Assembly (NCBI GenBank): GCA_003963305.1
Contig: RXJR01000002.1
Coordinates: 46,913 to 110,912, forward strand
Source: Candidatus Melainabacteria bacterium
GTDB lineage: Bacteria; Cyanobacteriota; Vampirovibrionia; Obscuribacterales; Obscuribacteraceae
Direction: 5' to 3'
DNA: 64,000 nucleotides
Position numbers and translations under genes: made by a program. Under the pieces are notes generated by a model. That model was given only the letters and a program-made list of their open reading frames with translations. It did not search any database and was not told the origin of the DNA. Shown here piece by piece: positions 26,213 through 35,025 of the stretch; the first letter of the stretch is position 1; each line of letters begins with the position of its first letter.

Positions 26213-27163
26213 TTAGCTCTTAGGCACTGAGAGTACATCCTTCTTGCTTCCGGACCATATTTCGATTTCGTGTAGTGGTGGTGGTGGTGGTGGTGCTGAA
26301 GGCATTGCGCCTGGCATGCCGCCTGCATCTCCTGGTGCTCCTGGAAGTGGAGGTGGAGGAAGAGCGGATGGTGGTGGGAGCGCTGAAATTTCGCTCTTAG
26401 GCGATGGTGGCTTCGCAAACAGTGACGTTACATCAACTGTTGCCACGGGTGTGTGATCTTTATCGTTTCTGAGCGTTAGATAAAGCTTACCCGCGACGAT
26501 GCCCTTGATCAGCTTGCCAGCATCTTCAGGAGATACGGCAACTGTGACAGAGCTGGCAGGAACAGCGGTGGCTGCGCCTGGGGTCTTCTGGTACATCTGA
26601 CCAACTGCGATCACTTCGACGTCTGACAGGATTGGTTGAGCCTTAGTATCAGGTCCGGAGCCAACCATGGCGATGATGTCTACGTGAGATTCTGGTGTGA
26701 CGAAACCTGCTACACCAGAGTTGTTATCCACTGCAAACGTTACAGCGCGATATCCTTCCTTCAGTCTGGCTTCGAAACCAAGGGAAATTCCTTGTGGTGC
26801 TAAGTCGTGCTGTGACACGATTTGACCAGTTGAAATACCGTATTTGGCTACGCGTCCAGCCGCAAGGCTCGCAGATGTGATTGCATCTTGCGGGATTTTG
26901 CTCTGCTCGATCTCGCGCTCTTCTAAAGCTTCAGTTGGAATTGTCTGACCTTCAGGGATGTCCTTGATGGTGTAGACAACTTTGCCCTTAGCATTCATTT
27001 TCGACTCGAGTTCGGCCTGCTTGCTTTGGAATGTCTTTTCTTGTTCAGAAACTTTTCCCGTCACCATCATTGTCACCACAACGGCTAAGCCGATGATGAT
27101 GAGCAGCATTACTGCTGGAGGCATTCGGGAAAGGCTTAAAAACAAAGCTCGTAATGGATTCAT
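26213..27163 (-). CDS. cpaB: Flp pilus assembly protein CpaB/RcpC
   Basis: 316 residues. One membrane helix at about 14-35, a SAF domain at 62-127 (YTIKDIPEGQTIPTEALEE), then the RcpC domain to about 245. The C-terminus (265-305) is a proline-rich tail: PPPSALPPPPLPG, then PSAPPPPPPLHE. SAF/RcpC proteins may bind peptidoglycan and act with the outer membrane secretin. First gene after the terminator following flp. Confidence 0.9.
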   Translation of the reverse strand: MNPLRALFLSLSRMPPAVMLLIIIGLAVVVTMMVTGKVSEQEKTFQSKQAELESKMNAKGKVVYTIKDIPEGQTIPTEALEEREIEQSKIPQDAITSASLAAGRVAKYGISTGQIVSQHDLAPQGISLGFEARLKEGYRAVTFAVDNNSGVAGFVTPESHVDIIAMVGSGPDTKAQPILSDVEVIAVGQMYQKTPGAATAVPASSVTVAVSPEDAGKLIKGIVAGKLYLTLRNDKDHTPVATVDVTSLFAKPPSPKSEISALPPPSALPPPPLPGAPGDAGGMPGAMPSAPPPPPPLHEIEIWSGSKKDVLSVPKS

Positions 27164-27505
27164 TACGGTTCCCCCTTCTATCTATCTCTTGAGAAAGATT
27201 AACCAATTACTATTAACGCACATTGGTGACGCAAGAACAACGCTTGTCCTGTGCCCTACCAAAAATGTTTTACCCGCAAAAGCGTGATTTCTAAACGATT
27301 TCGTCAAAGTGGGGTTACAAAGAGCAGATAAACTTCCCATCTTTCGATGTCATGAAGTGCTTACACCAGCTCGCTTACGTTGAAATTTGCTTGGCGATGA
27401 AGTGGTTTTGACTGGCACTCCACAACGCGGAAATGAAGCAAGCATGCAAAAACGGGAGGGCCTTTCCGCTAGCCCTCCCGTTTTCAATTTTCTGTTACTG
27501 GGCGA
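27164..27505. other. Gap between flp and cpaB with terminator and leader
   Basis: 342 nt. Contains the terminator at 27449-27484. I see no gene between 27164 and 27448. This should include the promoter or leader of the cpaB-tadV operon, but I could not identify a clear -35/-10 pair. Confidence 0.5.
27449..27484 (-). terminator. Strong intrinsic terminator after flp
   Basis: A 13-bp stem (aaaacgggagggc at 27449-27461 with its complement at 27472-27484), 10-nt loop, followed on the minus strand by a run of five T. The plus strand also has a T run, so it could stop transcription both ways. It lies 22 nt past the flp stop codon and separates flp from the machinery genes. Confidence 0.88.
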
Positions 27506-27703
27506 TTAGGACGCGCTAGCAGCAGCACTCGACAGGTTGTTCAATTGTGAAACAACTGCGCTGAATGCTTGCGAAATAGCGCCGGTCAAAGCACCCTTGG
27601 TGATACCGAATACTAGGGCTACGAGAATCGCGACGAATGCCAAGATGGCGCCGTATTCTGTAATACCTTGTCCTGACTCGTCAGTAATGAAGCGATTAAC
27701 CAT
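27506..27703 (-). CDS. flp: Flp-type major pilin
   Basis: 65 residues. Short polar leader MVNRFITDESG, predicted cleavage after G11 by TadV, then QGITEYGAILAFVAILVALVF with the Flp motif Glu-Tyr (E16 at mature position 5). The hydrophobic helix spans about 18-40, and the tail is Ser/Ala-rich with QAFSAVVSQLNNL. A perfect AAGGAGGT ribosome site sits 5 nt before the ATG, in keeping with very high expression. Followed by the terminator at 27449. Confidence 0.95.
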   Translation of the reverse strand: MVNRFITDESGQGITEYGAILAFVAILVALVFGITKGALTGAISQAFSAVVSQLNNLSSAAASAS

Positions 27704-28099
27704 GTGAGAACCTCCTTAGTCGATCTCCACTCGTAGTACCTATGCTGATGAGATTCTACTCCCTAAGCATCGATAATATGCAAGATCTATACTTTAGTAA
27801 TGTATTACTTTGAGCAACAACAACACAACAACAACTGAATAGATTGAAAGACTATTTTACGAAAAACCTCCTCGCTTTCTATCCGCCGTCGCTTTCGGTT
27901 GAATTATCAACCGCTTTCTTTCAGCTTACTTTTCTATCATAGCTTATACCCGAAAGTTGCCTAGTGGTTGTCAAATTAAATGTTGGGGTCAGAGCATCGA
28001 AAATCTTCGAAATTGTCCACCCGCTTGGCGACATGGCATAATTGTTGGTTAGAGTATTCTCAAGTTAGGCCCGTATTTTCTCGTTGGTGAACTATCCCT
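27704..28099. promoter_or_regulatory. Divergent control region between flp and a cyclase-repeat gene
   Basis: 396 nt with no gene. It contains a 7-bp perfect hairpin, cggttga/tcaaccg, at 27896-27913 (loop atta); three copies of cgctttc at 27873, 27890 and 27912, spaced 17 and 22 nt, the second and third abutting the hairpin; and a low-complexity acaacaac tract at about 27816-27835. The flp ribosome site lies at its left end. No convincing -35/-10 pair was found. The repeats suggest a binding site for a regulator or a structured leader. Confidence 0.45.
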
Positions 28100-29107
28100 T
28101 TGAGCACCCCAGACTCCAAATCGAAACAGGCGCCCGTAGAAGCAGCCCAGAAACGAGTTCGCAATTACATATATAGGAATGAGAAAGATGGTTGGTGGCC
28201 CTACTTGCCCGGCCGCTCTGCCTCGACAGAAGCAACTGCCTGGTGCGCTCTCTCATTAAACGAGAACGACCCGGTTCTGCCCCGTACTCTCAACTATTTG
28301 ATCAAGTCGCAGAATCCAGACGGCGGCTGGCCCACAGGACCCAACGAAGGCAAGTCTGATTGGTGCAGCGGACCGGCTTTGTTTGCACTACGAACAGTGG
28401 CAACCGGAAAGCCAAGCAAACAAGCCAATGCCGCTTACGAAAAAGGGGCAAACTTTCTTTCAGAGCTGCCCACAGAGCTCTACAATCTGGCCGCTCGCAT
28501 GCTGCTCGGCGCTGTGCAGGGCGTCAAAGCAACAGAAGAAGCGGCGCGCGGCTGGCCCTGGTCGCGTGGGTGCTATCACTGGGTGGAGCCAACCAGCTAC
28601 AACCTTTATGCCTACAAAATTCCGGAGTTAACCACTTATAAAGGTGGATTCAATCAAGTGATCTTGAGAGCTAATAAGTTTCTTCTAGAAAATACTTGCT
28701 CAGCCGGCGGTTGGAATCACGGCAGTCATTTCAGCCTGGGTGTGAACCTGCCTCCATATATAGTGACAACTGCGGAAGCACTTCTGGCCCTGCAAGACTT
28801 TCCAGACCACCAAGAAATAGTGCGCGCCTTTGCATTCCTCGACGCCAGCAGCGAAGCGGCAGAGGCCGGGCAAAAAAATTCAGCTATGGGTCTTGCCTGG
28901 ATGGCGCTTGCTTTCCACGCCTACAACCGTGATACAACCAAGATAGTTTCGAAGCTTGTTTCACTGCAGAAAGAAGATGGCAGTTTCGGACCAAATATGA
29001 TGGTTACAGCTCTTGCATCGATGGCATTGCACACCGTTGATGGAGTCAACCCTTTCAAGATGAAAACTGACAAAATCAAACCTGAAAGCGACAAAAAACC
29101 GGCGTAG
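28100..29107 (+). CDS. Squalene-cyclase/prenyltransferase repeat protein
   Basis: 335 residues with QW-like repeats of the alpha/alpha-toroid superfamily: SQNPDGGWPTGP near residue 74, SAGGWNHGSHF near 202, LQKEDGSFGPN near 291. The fold fits terpene cyclases and prenyltransferase beta-subunits. I do not find the acid DxDD motif or a DCTAE-type segment of squalene-hopene cyclase, and the protein is about half as long as that enzyme, so cyclase activity is doubtful. The start is TTG. It is followed 5 nt later by a DUF362 gene and then a glycosyltransferase, suggesting one transcript of isoprenoid or surface-lipid function, which is inference. Confidence 0.75.
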   Translation: MSTPDSKSKQAPVEAAQKRVRNYIYRNEKDGWWPYLPGRSASTEATAWCALSLNENDPVLPRTLNYLIKSQNPDGGWPTGPNEGKSDWCSGPALFALRTVATGKPSKQANAAYEKGANFLSELPTELYNLAARMLLGAVQGVKATEEAARGWPWSRGCYHWVEPTSYNLYAYKIPELTTYKGGFNQVILRANKFLLENTCSAGGWNHGSHFSLGVNLPPYIVTTAEALLALQDFPDHQEIVRAFAFLDASSEAAEAGQKNSAMGLAWMALAFHAYNRDTTKIVSKLVSLQKEDGSFGPNMMVTALASMALHTVDGVNPFKMKTDKIKPESDKKPA

Positions 29108-29112
29108 AGAAG

Positions 29113-30255
29113 ATGGAAGAAAAAAAACACCCCTGCAAATACAGTGCCGCAAAGCATGCCGCCGGTTCAGTCCAGGCGCAAGCGCATTCGTCTTCAACGC
29201 CGCCGGACTTGACTTACAAAATCAAGCGTCGCGATTTTCTTGCTGGAGCTGCCGGCGCCGTCACTGCGGTGGCGCTAGGCGGATGCGGTGGACATAAGAT
29301 CAACGTCGATCTGCAGGAAGCCACTCCTGCACAACTAGCGTGGAAAAAGCAGGGACGGTCCGTTGTCGGTCTGCTCGAATGTCCTTCTTACGAAGAGGAT
29401 ATCTTCAAAGCGATTAAACCTTTTCTGCCGACTCTCAATCTGCCCGACCTGAAAAACAAAACTGTCGTAATCAAGCCAAACATGGTCGAGTTTCATCCGA
29501 TTTCACCGATTACGACGAATCCGGCTGCCATCTTGGCAGCTGTAGAGCTGGCCAATTACCTTGGTGCAAAAGAGATCATTATCGGTGAAGGTCCGGGGCA
29601 CATGCGCGATACAGAGTTTTTGCTGGAAGCCTCAGGCATCGGTGCCCTGTGCAAAAAGCATAAATTACGTTACGTGGATCTCAATCTTGACGATCTGGAA
29701 AAAGTCGAAAACGTTGATGGATTCACGAAAATGAAAGAGTTCTACTTGCCCAAAACAATCATGGAAGCTGACGCAGTGATAAGCGTGCCGAAGATGAAAA
29801 CTCACCATTGGGTGGGCATGACTGCTTCCATGAAAAATCTGTTTGGAACTGTGCCGGGGCGCAAATATGGCTGGCCAAAAAATATTCTCCACATAAATGG
29901 AATTCCTCACAGCATTCTCGATCTGATGCACATGATCAAACCTCAGATCGGCTTCGTTGACGGCATTATCGCCATGGAAGGTGACGGCCCCATCATGGGC
30001 ACAGCCAAACCAATGGGATTGGTCGTGTTAGGTAGCGACCTGGCCGCAGTCGATGCGACTTGCGCGCGCACCATGGATATTCCGGTCGACCGCTTGCTCT
30101 ACCTGAAGATGGCCGGCAAGGTAATAGGAAATACTGATCAATCACAAATAGACATCAAAGGTGTGCAGATAGCTTCAGTAAAAAAAGAATTCGAGATGCC
30201 GATTACATATCAAGACAAAAAACTGATGGTGCAAGCGAACAAAGGCGCCGGTTAA
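29113..30255 (+). CDS. Tat-exported DUF362 protein
   Basis: 380 residues. Twin-arginine signal KIKRRDFLAGAAGAVTAVALGG near residues 36-57, then the DUF362 domain (KTVVIKPNMVEFHP, then IIGEGPGHMRDTEFLLEASGI, MKTHHWVGMTASMKNLFGTVPG, GFVDGIIAMEGDGPIMG). DUF362 members often carry Fe-S cysteines. This one has few cysteines and no CxxCxxC run. A Cys after the signal (GGCGG) could also lipidate it. Biochemical role unknown. It follows the cyclase-repeat gene closely. Confidence 0.85.
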   Translation: MEEKKHPCKYSAAKHAAGSVQAQAHSSSTPPDLTYKIKRRDFLAGAAGAVTAVALGGCGGHKINVDLQEATPAQLAWKKQGRSVVGLLECPSYEEDIFKAIKPFLPTLNLPDLKNKTVVIKPNMVEFHPISPITTNPAAILAAVELANYLGAKEIIIGEGPGHMRDTEFLLEASGIGALCKKHKLRYVDLNLDDLEKVENVDGFTKMKEFYLPKTIMEADAVISVPKMKTHHWVGMTASMKNLFGTVPGRKYGWPKNILHINGIPHSILDLMHMIKPQIGFVDGIIAMEGDGPIMGTAKPMGLVVLGSDLAAVDATCARTMDIPVDRLLYLKMAGKVIGNTDQSQIDIKGVQIASVKKEFEMPITYQDKKLMVQANKGAG

Positions 30256-30364
30256 CGATACAGCGCGGTGCGCAGGCTTCCTGAAGATCAAATCACAATC
30301 AGAATCTGAGCGCTTTATTGCACTATGATCTTACGCGTCTGCAATTTAGGAACTGGAGATCAGC

Positions 30365-31054
30365 GTGGTTGAACTGAGCGTTGTCATTCCTTCGATGAAC
30401 GAGTCCAAAAATCTCGAATTTGTTTTGCCGCGCCTCAACTCGGTCTTAACAGAAACTGGGCTCGAATACGAAATTCTCATTATCGACACCGTCAATCCGG
30501 ATATGGCCACGCAAGAAGTTTGCAAGAAAAATGCCGCCACTTATTTAAATCGCGCCCCGAACAACAGCTACGGATCTGCTAACCGTACCGGCATCAAGGC
30601 GGCAAAAGGTCACCATGTTTTAATTATGGATGCGGATGGATCGCACGAGCCTGAATTTATTCACAAGCTCTTGCCGCATCAAGATGCATACGACATTGTT
30701 ATTGCCTCGCGTTATGCCAAGGGCGGAGCCAGTCGGGCCAAGACGAAAGCCATTGTCATGTCGAGAATGTTGAATGCGACATACGGCACTATTTTCAATT
30801 TAAAATATGCCGATTTGTCAAACAGTTTCAAACTATACAAAGCGAGTGTGTTGAAGCCGCTCGTTCTGCACTGCGAAAACTTCGACATCATTGAAGAAAT
30901 TCTCGTCAAAGCACGACGGAATAATGCCGCTTTGAAAATTTTGGAAGTGCCTTACATCTTTCAAGAGCGCGTCACAGGCAAGTCAAAGCGAGAAACGGCC
31001 AAATTCATCTACACTTACCTGCGCACTCTCTGCCGACTTGTGCTGGGCGGCTGA
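30365..31054 (+). CDS. Glycosyltransferase family 2 (DPM1-like)
   Basis: 229 residues, GT-A fold. ELSVVIPSMNESKNLEFVLPRLN at the N-terminus, donor site DADGSHEPEF near 85 (DxD in MDADGS), and YADLSNSFKLYKASVL further on. No C-terminal membrane segments, so it resembles soluble dolichyl-phosphate mannose/glucose synthases that make polyprenyl-phosphate sugars. Start GTG. Probably uses a nucleotide sugar to charge undecaprenyl phosphate for the GT-C enzymes at 36325, 41075 and 52309, which is inference. Confidence 0.88.
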   Translation: MVELSVVIPSMNESKNLEFVLPRLNSVLTETGLEYEILIIDTVNPDMATQEVCKKNAATYLNRAPNNSYGSANRTGIKAAKGHHVLIMDADGSHEPEFIHKLLPHQDAYDIVIASRYAKGGASRAKTKAIVMSRMLNATYGTIFNLKYADLSNSFKLYKASVLKPLVLHCENFDIIEEILVKARRNNAALKILEVPYIFQERVTGKSKRETAKFIYTYLRTLCRLVLGG

Positions 31055-31071
31055 TGCTCAAACCTTGAGCA
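31055..31071 (+). other. 7-bp hairpin right after a stop codon
   Basis: Stem tgctcaa/ttgagca with a 3-nt loop, beginning at the base after the glycosyltransferase stop. No T-run follows, so termination would be weak. Confidence 0.3.
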
Positions 31072-31121
31072 CCTGATTGGTCCCCAAATGCTAATCACAT
31101 GCCACACGGACCGGCAGGCGT

Positions 31122-32183
31122 TTAGGGATACAGCCTGACAATCGACTTCCTGTCATTATTTGTCAGTGCAAGAGTGGGATGCAGGTCGTCAGTTGCTGAT
31201 ACGGACATAGCGTCTCGTTTATCTGTCGAATGGTTGCGAATGCCGAACACGTGACCAACTTCGTGTAAACAGATCGCTCTCAAACGCTTTGGATCAAGCT
31301 TATATAGTGCCTCTTCGATAAATCTTACCTTGACTCGATCGAACATCCCGTTGTGGTAAGAAACAATATTCTCAGCCCACTGATTTTCGACCGTGTTCTC
31401 GCAAACAAACAGCACATCAGCATCTACGTATCTATCGGTAACGATGAAACGAACGGCCCCGTTGGCAGCATTCCGCCAGTCCCGCAAAGCCGCAAGTATT
31501 GCACTGGCAACGAGTCCATTTCGAGCCTCAGATACGACGCCCGAAATATAGACGCGCAGGGGTCCATGAGAAAGCGACCAACGGGGCTCACTCAAAGGGC
31601 GGGCGCTCGCAGACTGGCCGATTGAATCTACATTGGTTGATGATGACGATTGAACTATCGATTCAAGGGCATATGGTGGAAACTTCCGCCTGCCGGCGAA
31701 ATACGCATCCCAGGCAATTTCAGAGGGAAAAGACCTTCCGATAACAAGAGTCTGTTTGGCTTTGGTTTCGAGCCTGAGGCGGGCTATCGCATCCAGAAGC
31801 GTTATGTGCGACTGGAAGGGATCTTTTGTAAGGGCGAGATTATCGAAGTAACTTTCAATCTCCTTGAGGTCATGAGGTCCATAACCGGAAAAGACATCAC
31901 CAATGAAAACCTCACTGTGTTCGGCTTCTTTAACGTCAGTCCTGCCGACCAGGGGAGACGGCGCAATTCGGGGCGCTTCGGTCCAGACGAGCAGTCGCGC
32001 TGACTCTGCAGAATCGACAGCTTTTGTAGGCGCCGCTGCGGTCAAGCGCTCCTCGTCAAATGCACCGCCTGAACAAAAGCAGTCTGATCCTTCGGCAACG
32101 TCTTGTGCAATAGCATAAGACGCGCACACGACGATATTGCAATAGAGCGCGACCAAAGATGCGCACTTGAATCTCATTGACAT
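31122..32183 (-). CDS. Secreted matrixin-like metalloprotease
   Basis: 353 residues. Signal peptide about 1-27 (CASLVALYCNIVVCASYAIA). The C-terminal zinc motif HEVGHVFGIRNH at 307-318 has H307, E308 and H311. The third ligand is one residue later than in canonical HExGHxxGxxH matrixins (N317, H318). A Met-turn-like RDAMS follows. The middle (210-306) has a strand/helix pattern typical of M10 catalytic domains. The first 200 residues match nothing I know and may be a prodomain. Transcribed opposite to rfbF. Confidence 0.75.
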   Translation of the reverse strand: MSMRFKCASLVALYCNIVVCASYAIAQDVAEGSDCFCSGGAFDEERLTAAAPTKAVDSAESARLLVWTEAPRIAPSPLVGRTDVKEAEHSEVFIGDVFSGYGPHDLKEIESYFDNLALTKDPFQSHITLLDAIARLRLETKAKQTLVIGRSFPSEIAWDAYFAGRRKFPPYALESIVQSSSSTNVDSIGQSASARPLSEPRWSLSHGPLRVYISGVVSEARNGLVASAILAALRDWRNAANGAVRFIVTDRYVDADVLFVCENTVENQWAENIVSYHNGMFDRVKVRFIEEALYKLDPKRLRAICLHEVGHVFGIRNHSTDKRDAMSVSATDDLHPTLALTNNDRKSIVRLYP

Positions 32184-32361
32184 GAATTAGCTGGTAAGAA
32201 GATTTAACGGACTGATATTACGCTGGATGCAAAGAGAAAACACCAGTAAAAATACTAGAAAAGATTCTGAAGTTCGAGCCAGAAGCGCGATGGTACAATT
32301 CCTGCCTGTATGACACTCCCATCCTCGCCTGCAAACAACGCAGGGAAGGCGTTTCCAACAC

Positions 32362-33138
32362 ATGAAGGTAATCATTCTCGCCGGTGGGTTGGGCACCAGA
32401 TTGATGGAAGAGACCGTAGTCAAGCCCAAACCGATGGTCGAAGTCGGCGGACGACCGATTATCTGGCACATCATGAACATTTATGGGCACTATGGATTCA
32501 AAGAATTCATCGTAGCCCTGGGTTACAAAGGTGAAGTGATCAAGACTTATTTCTTGGATCAATATTATTTGGAAAACGACTTCAGCATCAACCTGGCCGA
32601 CGGCAAAAAGCAAGTGCATGCCACAGCTTCTAAAGATTGGCTTGTGCACCTGATCGATACTGGTGCAGCGACGCAAACATCAGGACGAATCGCGCGCTTG
32701 AGAAAGTGGATCAACAACGAAACGTTCATGCTCACCTATGGTGACGGCGTGGCCAACGTCAACATCAAGGAGTTGGTGGCATATCACAAAGAGCGCGGCA
32801 AGCTGGCCACAGTGACAGCAGTGCGACCACCGGCAAGATTCGGGGCGCTCAACTTTGACGGCGAAAACATGCACGTCAACGACTTTATCGAAAAACCGCA
32901 GATGGGCGAAGGCTGGATTAATGGCGGTTTCTTCGTTCTTGAGCCGGAAGTTTTGGACTATCTAGGCGGTGATTCAGAAATTTTTGAGCGAGCACCACTG
33001 CAAAAACTGGCAGAAGACAATCAGTTAGTAGCCTTCAAGCACGATGGATTCTGGCAATGTATGGATACTCTGCGCGACGTGCGCCTGCTTGAAGGATTGT
33101 GGGAAGCAGCAGCTGCCCCGTGGAAGGTTTGGCCGTGA
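32362..33138 (+). CDS. rfbF: Glucose-1-phosphate cytidylyltransferase
   Basis: 258 residues, normal length. LAGGLGTRLMEETVVKPKPMVEVGGRPIIWHIM (nucleotidyltransferase core), the RfbF-specific GYKGEVIKTYFLDQYYLENDF, MLTYGDGVANV and NGGFFVLEPEVLDYL are all present. Makes CDP-glucose from CTP and glucose 1-phosphate. It opens the 3,6-dideoxyhexose cluster, and its stop codon overlaps the rfbG start by 4 nt (GTGA). The product feeds rfbG directly. Confidence 0.96.
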   Translation: MKVIILAGGLGTRLMEETVVKPKPMVEVGGRPIIWHIMNIYGHYGFKEFIVALGYKGEVIKTYFLDQYYLENDFSINLADGKKQVHATASKDWLVHLIDTGAATQTSGRIARLRKWINNETFMLTYGDGVANVNIKELVAYHKERGKLATVTAVRPPARFGALNFDGENMHVNDFIEKPQMGEGWINGGFFVLEPEVLDYLGGDSEIFERAPLQKLAEDNQLVAFKHDGFWQCMDTLRDVRLLEGLWEAAAAPWKVWP

Positions 33139-34112
33139 GCAAGTTTTGGCAAGGGCGACGGGTTTTCGTGACAGGTGGAACAGGCATGATCGGTTCATGG
33201 CTGGTCAAGGAACTGCTCGGCAAAAATGCCATGCCCGTCCTTCTCATACATGACGCCGATCCTCAATCTGAGCTTTATCGCAGCAAAGATGTCGATAAGT
33301 GCTGCATCGTCAACGGCGCACTGGAAGACTACGCCACTGTTGAAAGAGCCATCAACGAACACGAGATTGATACCGTCATCCACCTGGGCGCCCAAACTAT
33401 AGTTGGTACAGCTCACCGGTCGCCGCTGCACACCTTTGAAGTAAATATTCGCGGTACCTACAACATCATGGAAGCATGCCGCGTGCATGCAAAAGTCGTT
33501 AAGGAGGTCGTTATTGCCTCCAGCGACAAGGCCTACGGTACGCAGAAGAATCTCCCCTATACAGAGGAGATGTCGCTGATTGGAAGAGCGCCTTACGAGG
33601 TTTCGAAAAGCTGCGCCGATCTCATCGCTCAATCGTATTTCCATACCTACAACACACCGGTGACGATTGCCAGATGCGGCAATATCTATGGCGGTGGCGA
33701 TTTGAACTGGAATCGCATTGTGCCTGGCACGATTCGGTCGCTCTTCCACAAGCAACAGCCGGAAATACGCAGCGATGGTGCCTATGTGCGTGATTACATC
33801 TTCGTCAGGGACATCGCCCGCGCCTACATGCTACTGGCCGAGCAAACAACGAAAGCAGGGGTGCGCGGCGAAGCGTTCAACTTCAGCACTGAAGCACCAC
33901 TTACGGTGCTACAGCTGGTACAGGCGATTCAGAAATTGCTCAAACTGGAAGAAATCGGTGTGCGAATTCTCAACCAGGCAGAAGGTGAAATCCACAGCCA
34001 GAGCCTTGCTGCAGGCAAAGCAAAAAAAGTATTGGGCTGGACCGCTGATTACGATCTAAACAGGGGGTTGAATGAAACCATCGATTGGTACAAAGCATTC
34101 CTTGGCTTCTGA
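33135..34112 (+). CDS. rfbG: CDP-glucose 4,6-dehydratase
   Basis: 325 residues from GTG. The N-terminus KFWQGRRVFVTGGTGMIGSWLVKEL is the family opening, which fits GTG at 33135 in a 4-nt overlap with rfbF better than the ATG at 33099. NAD site GGTGMIGS, SSDKAYG and Y-x-x-x-K in PYEVSKSCADL are present, and then GNIYGGGDLNWNRIVPGTIRS, typical of RfbG. Converts CDP-glucose to CDP-4-keto-6-deoxyglucose. Normal length for the family. Confidence 0.95.
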   Translation: MSKFWQGRRVFVTGGTGMIGSWLVKELLGKNAMPVLLIHDADPQSELYRSKDVDKCCIVNGALEDYATVERAINEHEIDTVIHLGAQTIVGTAHRSPLHTFEVNIRGTYNIMEACRVHAKVVKEVVIASSDKAYGTQKNLPYTEEMSLIGRAPYEVSKSCADLIAQSYFHTYNTPVTIARCGNIYGGGDLNWNRIVPGTIRSLFHKQQPEIRSDGAYVRDYIFVRDIARAYMLLAEQTTKAGVRGEAFNFSTEAPLTVLQLVQAIQKLLKLEEIGVRILNQAEGEIHSQSLAAGKAKKVLGWTADYDLNRGLNETIDWYKAFLGF

Positions 34113-35025
34113 GTTCAAAGACGCTTTCAAAGACAAGCGCGTGCTGGTTACCGGAGCCCGTGGCTTTATCGGCAAGCATGTGGTCACTTCCTTGCTCGAA
34201 CTGGGTGCTTCGGTGCAAGCCAGTTCGAGAGACTGGGCCGGTACATCCAAAGACGACCATAATTTGCATTTGCTGGAGTGCGACTTAAGCAACTTCCAGA
34301 GCACGAAAGAACTCGTTGCGCAGAGCAGAGCCGATATCATTTTGCATCTTGCAGCCACGGTGACCGCGCAAGAGCGCATCGAACTGGTCATCCCGACTCT
34401 AAACAATATCGTTGTCGCCACTGTCAATCTGCTTATGAGCGCGACCGAAAGCGACTGCCAGCAGTTTGTAGCAGTCGCCACACCAGAGGAACCCAGCAAC
34501 GACCTATCGCCGGCTTCACCTTATGCCGCCGCCAAACAGTGCGCCTCCATCTACTTCAAGCTCTTTCAAGAGCGCTATGGACTGCCTATAACAGTCGTAA
34601 AACCTTTTATGACTTTTGGTCCGGGGCAAGAATCGAGCAAATTGATTCCCCACATCATTCTCAGCTTGATGCGCAAAGTGCCACCACGCTTATCCGACGG
34701 CTCGCGCCAGTGCGACTTCGTTTATGTGCAAGATGTCGTGCGCGGGATTTTGAAAGCAGCCCTGATTCAGTCCACAAACACGGAACCAATCGACCTGGGC
34801 ACAGGTCGATTGACCTCACTGGAAAATTTAGCCAGTCAGATCAGTAAATTGACCCATACGCATGTGGAAGCGCAGTTCGGTGTAGCTGATGTGCGCCAGA
34901 GTCGAGAACCCGTCGTTGCAGACATCGCCGCGACAAAGAAGTTGATTGACTGGGAGCCTCACTGGCGTCTGGAAGAAGCCCTTGAAGAAACAATCAGAAC
35001 CTACCGAGAAACCATCAGTGTCTAA
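34072..35025 (+). CDS. CDP-sugar reductase/epimerase (RfbS/RfbJ-like)
   Basis: 317 residues, extended [23 protein letters not shown] of the YxxxK pair, and a C-terminal [25 protein letters not shown]. It resembles CDP-paratose/abequose synthases, especially [16 protein letters not shown] compared with the RfbS region, by memory and not by alignment. It overlaps rfbG by 41 nt and rfbH by 8 nt, so it is fixed in the pathway: it should reduce the 4-keto group of the 3,6-dideoxy sugar. The ATG has GGGGG upstream. If epimerase rfbE is used next, CDP-paratose is its expected product. Confidence 0.75.
   Translation: MKPSIGTKHSLASEFKDAFKDKRVLVTGARGFIGKHVVTSLLELGASVQASSRDWAGTSKDDHNLHLLECDLSNFQSTKELVAQSRADIILHLAATVTAQERIELVIPTLNNIVVATVNLLMSATESDCQQFVAVATPEEPSNDLSPASPYAAAKQCASIYFKLFQERYGLPITVVKPFMTFGPGQESSKLIPHIILSLMRKVPPRLSDGSRQCDFVYVQDVVRGILKAALIQSTNTEPIDLGTGRLTSLENLASQISKLTHTHVEAQFGVADVRQSREPVVADIAATKKLIDWEPHWRLEEALEETIRTYRETISV

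Noticed and set aside
32218-32676. Minus-strand open frame of 152 codons
   Set aside because: Antisense to rfbF; caused by the codon pattern of the real gene.
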